Shown piece after piece: positions 52,533 through 58,339 of a stretch of 58,339 nt of DNA. The DNA comes from Planctomycetota bacterium (GTDB lineage: Bacteria > Planctomycetota > PLA2 > JAEUHO01). A program made the translations under genes and the position numbers. How positions within the stretch are numbered: the stretch's first letter is position 1; each line of letters opens with the position of its first letter. Under the pieces are notes generated by a model. That model saw only the letters and a program-made list of their open reading frames with translations, had not been told where the DNA came from and searched no databases. The stretch covers positions 1-58,339 of the forward strand of contig JASJAY010000069.1 in NCBI GenBank assembly GCA_030066775.1, written 5' to 3'.

Positions 52533-53588
52533 CTACTTCCGGATGAGGCTGACGATGGCGGGGCGATTCCCTGCGGTCATGCCGCCCCCGATGACGGCGA
52601 TGTTGCCATCCGCGCTGACGACACCACGCAGGTCCTGCCCGTCGAGCACCATGTCGATCACGCCGCCGGCTCCTACCGAGTACGTGGCGCCATCGGGCGA
52701 GGGAACACTGGCTGCACCCCCCCGGCGTCGAGACAGGTACGTCATGATTCCCGTGCCGTCACCTGCGGAGGCGAATGTGCAGATCGAACCACCCGTATCG
52801 GCGACCGAGGCGTCGAACTCGTGGATCACCGCGAAGTACTCCCCGGAGAGTCGTGCGTCGTCCGCCGCGCCGCTTTCCCTGATCATCATCGCGGTCGCCG
52901 CCGAGTTGCCCGCGCCGATCCCGCCTCCCAGGACGAGGACGTGGCCGTCGTAGCCGACCCCGCCCTTCATGCGAAGCGTTCCGACGTCGACGATCACGTC
53001 CCCCGATCCCGTCACCTCGTACACCCCAACGCCGTTGATGGGAGTCCCTGCCGTCAACGACCCGTCGGTGTTGATCACTTCCATGACGGATGTCGTGTTC
53101 CCCGTCCCGTCGAACGTCATCGTGCCCGCCATGCAGCTCGTCGAGCCGCCGACGGTGGTGCCAATCAGAACGAAACGGAACGTACCGGTGAGGCTCGCCA
53201 CGTCGTACCGACCGGTGCGGGTGAGGAACAGGCCGAAGCTCGCTCCGAGGTTGCCCATGTTCGCGACGCGGCCGTCGGGCGTAAGTCCACCCTGGATCGA
53301 GCCGTCCACCACGAGCGTCCGGTCGGGATCGACTTCGAACTCCGACTCGATGGGGTACTCGGACACCATGCCGCCAAGATCGGAACTGAGGATGCCCGAG
53401 CCGCGAAACCAGTCGTCGCTGTCTGCGGTTCCGACCGCCGCGATGCCGCTTCCATTGCGGAAGAGGCGCGCGAGGTGGTACGGACCGGTGAAGACGTGGG
53501 GGGCCGCATTGGCCCCACCAGCGCCGGAGCCACCGCCTCCGCAGGCGGTGATCGCAACACAGGTCGTGACAAGGATGAGTACGCGCAT
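52533..53588 (-). CDS. Three-unit repeat lipoprotein (paralogue A)
   Basis: 351 residues from ATG 53588. Lipobox AITAC is followed by GGGGS. Three ~110-residue units can be seen, each opening with an xGxYxF-type strand (FTGPYHLA, LTGTFRFV, LSGEYFAV) and each ending with DGxVAxxGGG (PDGRVANMGN, YDGHVLVLGGGI, ADGNIAVIGGGM) before a short basic tail (MIRE, LIRK). No enzymatic motif is visible. It begins 2 bp after the stop of its paralogue, so the two form an operon. A binding or surface role is likely. Confidence 0.7.
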   Translation of the reverse strand: MRVLILVTTCVAITACGGGGSGAGGANAAPHVFTGPYHLARLFRNGSGIAAVGTADSDDWFRGSGILSSDLGGMVSEYPIESEFEVDPDRTLVVDGSIQGGLTPDGRVANMGNLGASFGLFLTRTGRYDVASLTGTFRFVLIGTTVGGSTSCMAGTMTFDGTGNTTSVMEVINTDGSLTAGTPINGVGVYEVTGSGDVIVDVGTLRMKGGVGYDGHVLVLGGGIGAGNSAATAMMIRESGAADDARLSGEYFAVIHEFDASVADTGGSICTFASAGDGTGIMTYLSRRRGGAASVPSPDGATYSVGAGGVIDMVLDGQDLRGVVSADGNIAVIGGGMTAGNRPAIVSLIRK

Positions 53589-53590
53589 GG

Positions 53591-54739
53591 TCACTCCGGC
53601 TTCCGGATGAGGACGATGAGGGTCGGGCGGTCGCCGTCGCCGGTGCCGCCGCCGAGGATCGCGACTTCGCCATCGCCTGTGATGGCGCCGCGAAGCGTCT
53701 GGAAGTCCCACTCGACTTGGAGCTCCCCATCGGGAGCCAAGGTGTACGTTCCAAGCTGGGAGGCAGCCGGCGCAGGTGCCCCATCGACGATCCGCTCTTC
53801 GTAGGTCAGGTCGGCGATCCCCGCACCATCGGCCGTAACTTCACCCTCGAACGTCGCTGAACTCTGCAGGAGCGGGGGCAGGTCGAGGCGGAACTCGTGC
53901 CCGAACGCGAAGTACGAGCCCTCGAACGCGTCGGGCGTCAGACCGGTGCCCTGCCGGATCATCAACAGGATGCACGGTGGATGGTCCGGGGCAATTCCGC
54001 CCCCGAAGACGAGGAGCTCGCCACCGTACGCCATGCTGCCGAGCAGGTTCAGGCCGCTGCCGAGCTCCATCTCGATCCGACCCCGGTCCGCGAGGTTGTA
54101 CCCACCGCTCGCGGTACCCGTCGGAATCACGGTGCCCTCGACGTTCGCGAGTTCGGAACCGAACGAGACGCCGCCGGCGCCATCGAGCGTGCAGACCCCG
54201 ACGAACGCTTGGAGCTCGGGCCCCGTCAGCGAGTCCATCAGGAGCGCGAACCGGTACGATCCGGCGACGTCCGCAACGTGCGTTGCCGGCTCGTGCTTGC
54301 CCCAAACGCCGATCCCGCCTTGAGGGAAGATCGCGCCGGCCACGCGCCCGTCGGTGGAGATGCCGCCCCGCGCGTTCTCATCGAAGAAGAATCGATTGCC
54401 GGCCTGGATCTCGTAGGTCACGTCGTTCGGCGGACTTGTGCTTATCGCGCCGAAGCTATTGAGTATCACGGCCATTGTCGCCGTACCCCCGCCATCGGAT
54501 ACGGCGGGCCCGACCAGCGCCGCGCTCGGAAGCACCAGTGCTCGCGAGAGGATCTCGGGGCCGGGATCGATGGGTCCGGGGACCGCTCGATCGTTGCCGA
54601 CACGGAAGAACGAGGCGGCCACCGTGTACTCGCCTGAGAACAGCGCGGGGCTCTGGGCCGGCAAGCCACCGCCCCCGCCGCTACTGCCTCCACAGGCGAA
54701 CAGAGAGAGGCACGCGAGAGACAGGACAGCAGTTCGCAT
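53591..54739 (-). CDS. Three-unit repeat lipoprotein (paralogue B)
   Basis: 382 residues from ATG 54739. Lipobox LSLFAC, then GGSSGGGGG. The three units match the paralogue downstream: FSGEYTVAASFF / TDGRVAGAIFPQG; VAGSYRFALLM / YGGELLVFGGGI-MIRQ; FEGSYFAFGHEF / GDGEVAILGGGT-LIRK. Sequence identity between the two proteins is modest, but the unit order and end motifs are the same, so they are ancient duplicates. The PqqD-like gene ends 118 bp upstream on the same strand. Confidence 0.7.
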   Translation of the reverse strand: MRTAVLSLACLSLFACGGSSGGGGGLPAQSPALFSGEYTVAASFFRVGNDRAVPGPIDPGPEILSRALVLPSAALVGPAVSDGGGTATMAVILNSFGAISTSPPNDVTYEIQAGNRFFFDENARGGISTDGRVAGAIFPQGGIGVWGKHEPATHVADVAGSYRFALLMDSLTGPELQAFVGVCTLDGAGGVSFGSELANVEGTVIPTGTASGGYNLADRGRIEMELGSGLNLLGSMAYGGELLVFGGGIAPDHPPCILLMIRQGTGLTPDAFEGSYFAFGHEFRLDLPPLLQSSATFEGEVTADGAGIADLTYEERIVDGAPAPAASQLGTYTLAPDGELQVEWDFQTLRGAITGDGEVAILGGGTGDGDRPTLIVLIRKPE

Positions 54740-54856
54740 GGGCGGCTCCGCCGGCCCCAGGAACGAGGCCTCAGCCCAAGGAGTCCAAGTCGGGGGCGGC
54801 GGAGACATAGAATCCGGCGTTTCGGATCCGTTCTCGTCGAGCTCCAGCCACAGCGG

Positions 54857-55132
54857 CTAGTCCGGAAGGACCTCGATCAGTCCCTCTTCGACCAGGTCGA
54901 AGAAGGCGCTCGTGATCTCCGCCTCGAGCGCCTCGACGTCCTCATCGGGGAACGCCTGCTTGAACACGAGGATGGCCTCGTCCGCGGTCGCCGGCTCCTC
55001 GAGCAGACGCCATAGTGCGGCGACCGTCTCGTTCGCCCGGTAGAGCGTTCCGAACGCGGGGTTGGCGAGGAAGAGGACCCCGTCGGTCTCACGGACCGTG
55101 GCCTTCGGATTCTGTCGGAAGCGCTCAGCCAT
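54857..55132 (-). CDS. PqqD-like (RiPP recognition element) protein
   Basis: 91 residues from ATG 55132, which overlaps the HPr-kinase-like stop by 8 bp (ATGGCTGA). The PqqD fold is recognisable: ATVRETDGVLFLANPAFGTLYRANETVAALWRLLEEPATADEAILVF, with the typical N-E/T-x-A-x-x-L/I-W box. PqqD-type domains bind leader peptides of RiPP precursors for modifying enzymes. Here it is the last gene of the cluster that starts with the Ser-X repeat protein. TACGAT (minus) lies 8 bp before the ATG and could be an internal promoter. Confidence 0.82.
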   Translation of the reverse strand: MAERFRQNPKATVRETDGVLFLANPAFGTLYRANETVAALWRLLEEPATADEAILVFKQAFPDEDVEALEAEITSAFFDLVEEGLIEVLPD

Positions 55133-55997
55133 CGCCCTGGATCGTAGGCAGAGCGGCGACGGCGTCATCGACGGCGCTGTACCGGAGCTTGTAGCAGTCC
55201 GCGCCCTCCACGACGCGATGCAGCGTGTCGAGGATGTCGCCCGCCGGCAGCTCGCGCGTGAAGTTCTGGAGGATGATCCGCTCGAGCGCGTCGCCCGCGG
55301 ACACGGGCTTCAGGCGAGCGGGCCCCGACTTCTTGCGCTTCAGCAAGACGATGCGCTGGATGGGCGCGCGTGCACCCAGCGGCGCCAGCCGCCCCTCGGG
55401 AAGCCGGATGTACTGCCGATTGCCCCGGGCCGGCCCGCTGTGCTCCTCGACGAATGCACGGAGGGCCGGCGCGTTCTCCGGCAGCGGGGGCCGCAGGCGC
55501 GGAGCAATGCCGAGCGCGACGGCCTCGCCCGTTTCGAGGTCGACCGGGACCACATCGTCGGTGTGGATGCGCCGTCCCTCCGCCGCGAGCGCAACGGTGA
55601 GCGTGCTCTTGCCCGCCTTGGCCAGCGCCGGGAAGAGCGTGAGGCCGTCCTCGCTCTCGACCCCCGCGCCGTGGATGTACGTACGGTCTGCGTGCTCGTC
55701 GCTGAACCAGTCGATGAGTTCGAAGTGGAACCCACAGAGCGCACTGACCACGTCGGGGCGCAGCTTGTCGCGGCTGCGCGACGGGGTCGGGTGTCGCGGG
55801 GTGACACGGCGGTATCCCTCGCGCGTACGCGTCACGCGCATGGGACTCCACGATGCCTGATCGCGGGACACCTCCCGCACATCCCAGCCACAGAGGATCG
55901 ACTCGATTGCCTCGATCAGGTCGTCACAGCCGGTGAAGCGGACCGGACCGGAAAGGTCGGCGAACTGCACGAAGCGATGGTGGGGAAGTCGAAGCAT
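55125..55997 (-). CDS. HPr kinase/phosphorylase-like P-loop protein
   Basis: 290 residues from ATG 55997 (TTG 56012 is an alternative; no ribosome site is clear). The HPrK-type pattern is: YIHGAGVE (~107-113), Walker A ALAKAGKS (~124-131), acidic pair HTDD (~145-148), and a later PIQRIVLL strand. Such proteins phosphorylate serine in HPr; divergent homologues phosphorylate serines in lasso-peptide precursors. The partner genes here are a PqqD-like protein (overlapping) and, upstream, a secreted protein with ~45 regularly spaced Ser, a natural candidate substrate. No phosphotransferase-system gene is in the window. Confidence 0.78.
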   Translation of the reverse strand: MLRLPHHRFVQFADLSGPVRFTGCDDLIEAIESILCGWDVREVSRDQASWSPMRVTRTREGYRRVTPRHPTPSRSRDKLRPDVVSALCGFHFELIDWFSDEHADRTYIHGAGVESEDGLTLFPALAKAGKSTLTVALAAEGRRIHTDDVVPVDLETGEAVALGIAPRLRPPLPENAPALRAFVEEHSGPARGNRQYIRLPEGRLAPLGARAPIQRIVLLKRKKSGPARLKPVSAGDALERIILQNFTRELPAGDILDTLHRVVEGADCYKLRYSAVDDAVAALPTIQGDG

Positions 55998-56018
55998 GGG
56001 GCACGGGGGCAAACGAGA

Positions 56019-56050
56019 CGAGCCGGGCCGCCCGAAGGCCGCCCGGCTCG
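56019..56050 (-). terminator. Hairpin between the Ser-X gene and the kinase gene
   Basis: A 10-bp perfect stem: CGAGCCGGGC (56019-56028) with GCCCGGCTCG (56041-56050), loop of 12. On the minus strand it is followed by TCTCGTTT, only weakly T-rich. A partial terminator would keep the abundant first gene high and the enzymes low, as in many RiPP operons. Confidence 0.55.
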
Positions 56051-56086
56051 ATGTTGTACGTCGGAATCAACGACTGCCGTGTGGCG

Positions 56087-56578
56087 CTACCACCACTTCC
56101 ACGGCTTGTAGCCGCCGCCGGAATGTGAGCTGCTGCTGGAGCCGGACTTCGACCGGCTGTTCGAGTGGCTGCCGCTGCTCGAGTGGCTGCCACTATTCGA
56201 GTGGCTGCCGCTGTGCGAGTGCGACTTCGAGCGGCTCTTCGACTTGCTGCCGCTCTTCGACCGCGACTTGGAGCGGCTCTTCGACTTGCTTCCGCTCTTG
56301 GAGCGCGACTTCGAGCCACTCTTGGACTTGCTGCCGCTCTTGCTCCTCGACTTCGAGCCACTCTTCGACTTCGACTTCGACTTCGAGTGCTTCTTGCGGT
56401 GCTTCTTCTTCTTCTTGCGCTTCTTCTTCCGCCAGCCTGCCTCCGACTCGCTCTCACTGAGAACGATCAGGGCGGGTGCGGCGAAGACCGCGCCGAGCCC
56501 CAGGCCGAGGCGCCGAAGGGCGCCGCGCCGGGTGAGCTCTTTCTTCGCGACCTCTTCGGTCGGCTTGCGATCGGCCAT
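56087..56578 (-). CDS. Secreted alternating Ser-X repeat protein, possible modified peptide precursor
   Basis: 163 residues from ATG 56578, with GGGAGGT 4 bases upstream. The N-terminus is Tat-like (LTRRGALRRLGLGLGAVFAAPALIV). Then come a cleavage-like SESESEAG, a very basic tract (~50-64), and from 65 to 153 a near-perfect dipeptide repeat Ser-X in which X is Lys, Arg, Gly, His or Asn, giving ~45 serines. The protein ends GGG-YKPWKWW. No known family matches. A kinase-like and a PqqD-like gene follow, so the serines or the aromatic tail may be modified. A promoter is at 56638-56666. Low-complexity coding repeats reduce certainty about function, not about the gene. Confidence 0.72.
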   Translation of the reverse strand: MADRKPTEEVAKKELTRRGALRRLGLGLGAVFAAPALIVLSESESEAGWRKKKRKKKKKHRKKHSKSKSKSKSGSKSRSKSGSKSKSGSKSRSKSGSKSKSRSKSRSKSGSKSKSRSKSHSHSGSHSNSGSHSSSGSHSNSRSKSGSSSSSHSGGGYKPWKWW

Positions 56579-56637
56579 GAATACCTCCCACCACCTATGA
56601 CTGCGCCGACGCTGCCACACGTCGATGCGGGCGTGGA

Positions 56638-56666
56638 ATCGTAGGAATTCACGACATTGCGAACAA
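56638..56666 (-). promoter_or_regulatory. Sigma70-type promoter of the Ser-X gene cluster
   Basis: On the minus strand: TTGTTC (56666-56661), a 17-bp spacer, and TACGAT (56643-56638). This is the best promoter match in the window. The start site would be near 56631, leaving a ~50-nt leader before the ribosome site and ATG 56578. Confidence 0.6.
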
Positions 56667-56761
56667 CGCGGATCTGGACGAACGGACGTCTCGGCGGCCC
56701 GATGTTCACATAGATGGACATCCGCGGCTGAAACGCGCTTGCAGCGTGCGAACAGAGACGC

Positions 56762-58339
56762 TTAGCGCAGTGCGCGAAGCGCGTCGGCCCATCGATCGCT
56801 CGATGGATAGATGCGTAGGGCACGGCTGAACGCATCGCGGGCTTTCGCCGTGTTTCCCGCCTTTACGTACGCCTCACCGAGTGCGCCCCAGAGGTCGTCG
56901 TTGCGAGAACGTCGTGCCCGTCGTTCGAGCGCACGGATTGCTTTCGTCGGGTTCACGCGGTGCAGCTCGGCGAACCACTCCTCCGCGTCCCCCGTGGCGA
57001 TGGCGCGCTCGAGCTGTTCCTCCGCCTCGCCCCGACGCCCTGCGCGCGCGAGTGCGAGGCCGTAGGCGCCGAGGCCGGATGCGTCGTCGGGATGCGCGCG
57101 CGTGTGCTCCGCGAGCAATGCGACGGCTCGCGACGGATCCGACTCGGCGAGCCCGCGCTGCCAATCGCCGTCGTAGGGATCGCGCTGGAACGCGCGCTCG
57201 TACTGCTCGTACGCCGCCGCCGCGTCGCCGCTCCCTTGTAACGCAGCGGCATAGCGCCCGATGACCTCGTCGTCCTTCGAATCGACGCCCGCGTCGATCC
57301 GGCCACGCAGCAGCGCCACGGCACCCTCCGGGTCCGTCTCGATCAGCCCCTCGAGCCACTCGTCATCCCCGGGATCGTTCGCCAGGGCACGTCGGTAGAT
57401 CGCCGCGGCACGCTCCGCTTGGCCCGCGGCGAGGTAGGCATTCGCGGCAGCGCCAATGAGCTCGTCGTCTGCGGAGTCCGCGGTGAGCGCGTCAATCAGA
57501 CGGATCGCGCGCGCCGCATCGGTTGCAACGAGCGCTTCGAACGCGGTGCTGCCGGGGTTGCGCTTGGCCGCCTCGGCGAAGGCGTCGAAGGCCGCGCTGG
57601 CATCCCCCTCCGCCTCGAGCAGGCGCCCGAGCCGCCACCACGCGCCGTCGTCGCCGGGGTTGGCCTCCGTCCGGTAGCGAGCGCGGCTGAGCGCCGCAGC
57701 GCGGTCCAGGCCCCCGAGCGCGCGAAGCGCGGCATCGTCGTCGGGTGCGTCATCGAGCCGGCGAAGGAGGAACTGCGTCAGCTCCGACTCCCGGTCCTGC
57801 TCGATGAGGTACCCGCGCAGGTAGCGCAGATCCCGGCCGGACCACGACTCGGATGCGGGCAGGCGGAACAGGAACGCGGGCCCGCGCGCCGGATCGAGCC
57901 GCAGCAGCATGTGCGTCAGCCGCCGACGGAAGCCGTCTTCTTCCGGAAGGGCGCGCTTCACCACCTCGAGCGCCCGATCGGGCTCGCCGTCGTCGGCGAA
58001 GATCGCTGCAACGTGCGCGGCATCGAACGCCACGCGGGGGTGTCGCTCGAGCAGCTGCCCCAGCGCCTTGGCCCGCTCGCCGTTCGGTAGCTGCAGGATG
58101 GCGTCGAGGATGCGGTCGGGATCGACGCCCGCCTTCAGCGCCATGTCGATGAGCTCGTCGAGCTCCTGGGTGCGCCCCATCGCCGCGTAGAGGACCGCAA
58201 GCGCCTGAATGGTCTGCGCCGCACGCTCGCCCTCGAGCTCGCCCCGTGCCTTGAGGTCCCTGAGCGTGATCGGCACGGTGAAGTCGCGCGTCCCCGCGCG
58301 GGAACCGTCGAGACCCGCCTCATCGGATGCGCCGCCGGC
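56762..58339 (-). CDS. TPR-repeat protein, 5' end beyond the window
   Basis: 525 residues are visible; the frame stays open to the right edge, so the true start lies outside (GTG 58276 is only an internal candidate). The sequence is a string of TPR-like helical pairs with many Ala/Arg/Asp, e.g. LGRLLEAEGDASAAFDAFAEAAKRNPG, YLAAGQAERAAAIYRRALANDPGDDEW and GEAYVKAGNTAKARDAFSRALRIYPSS. No catalytic domain is visible. It lies upstream of the Ser-X gene on the same strand, with 183 bp between. Confidence 0.8.
   Translation of the reverse strand, partial: AGGASDEAGLDGSRAGTRDFTVPITLRDLKARGELEGERAAQTIQALAVLYAAMGRTQELDELIDMALKAGVDPDRILDAILQLPNGERAKALGQLLERHPRVAFDAAHVAAIFADDGEPDRALEVVKRALPEEDGFRRRLTHMLLRLDPARGPAFLFRLPASESWSGRDLRYLRGYLIEQDRESELTQFLLRRLDDAPDDDAALRALGGLDRAAALSRARYRTEANPGDDGAWWRLGRLLEAEGDASAAFDAFAEAAKRNPGSTAFEALVATDAARAIRLIDALTADSADDELIGAAANAYLAAGQAERAAAIYRRALANDPGDDEWLEGLIETDPEGAVALLRGRIDAGVDSKDDEVIGRYAAALQGSGDAAAAYEQYERAFQRDPYDGDWQRGLAESDPSRAVALLAEHTRAHPDDASGLGAYGLALARAGRRGEAEEQLERAIATGDAEEWFAELHRVNPTKAIRALERRARRSRNDDLWGALGEAYVKAGNTAKARDAFSRALRIYPSSDRWADALRALR

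Noticed and set aside
56123..56400. Short tandem DNA repeats that could be non-coding satellite
   Set aside because: The region stays in one open frame with a signal sequence, ribosome site and promoter, and has a unique aromatic C-terminus, so a coding repeat is more likely.

Overview
This window is a very GC-rich, densely packed stretch of bacterial chromosome. The best taxonomic hint is a planctomycete-like gene style: a 1,248-residue Ser/Thr kinase fused to WD40 repeats lies convergent with an ECF sigma factor, accompanied by many lipoproteins, secreted TPR proteins, a P460-type cytochrome and a 2-oxoacid:ferredoxin oxidoreductase operon. This assignment is an inference. No rRNA, tRNA, CRISPR array, insertion sequence or prophage was seen.

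Layout. 1-4400: a YCII-like protein, a methyltransferase, a UMF1-type transporter coupled to a PlsC-type acyltransferase, and a DUF3568-like lipoprotein. 4553-6723: an HtrA-type protease without a signal peptide, a hairpin-rich gap, and a retron-type reverse transcriptase with an N-terminal membrane helix. 6727-12472: an ICMT-like membrane protein and a TetR-HlyD-RND efflux operon with two matching palindromic operators. 12524-19492: a secreted subtilase, a purple-acid-phosphatase-like enzyme, two paralogous tiny Cys-rich lipoproteins, a PAP2 phosphatase, a KDPG-type aldolase and a ParB-like small protein. 19551-24179: a response regulator, sensor kinase and TonB-dependent receptor. 24351-29650: a secreted unknown, cytochrome P460-like and CpeT-like proteins, a LysM amidase, and a coupled PP2C/kinase pair.

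29766-33628: a P-loop NTPase overlapping a four-gene 2-oxoacid:ferredoxin oxidoreductase operon, closed by a strong terminator. 33654-42054 (mostly minus strand): a Gly-rich Ig-like lipoprotein, a DUF4026/DUF2314-like protein, cardiolipin synthase, a HAD phosphatase, and a TPR protein with a small RGG-rich partner. 42228-48048: a GNAT enzyme, a nine-PASTA secreted protein, MetF, and an eboB-eboA pair. 48131-52487: an ECF sigma factor and the WD40 kinase. 52533-58339: two paralogous three-unit-repeat lipoproteins, then a minus-strand cluster made of an alternating Ser-X secreted protein, an HPr-kinase-like P-loop protein and a PqqD-like protein, and finally a TPR protein cut by the window edge.

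The two most intriguing loci are (i) the HtrA / structured-RNA / membrane-anchored retron-type RT unit, and (ii) the Ser-X-repeat protein with a serine-kinase-like enzyme and a PqqD-type recognition protein. The second looks like an undescribed RiPP-like or phosphoprotein system.
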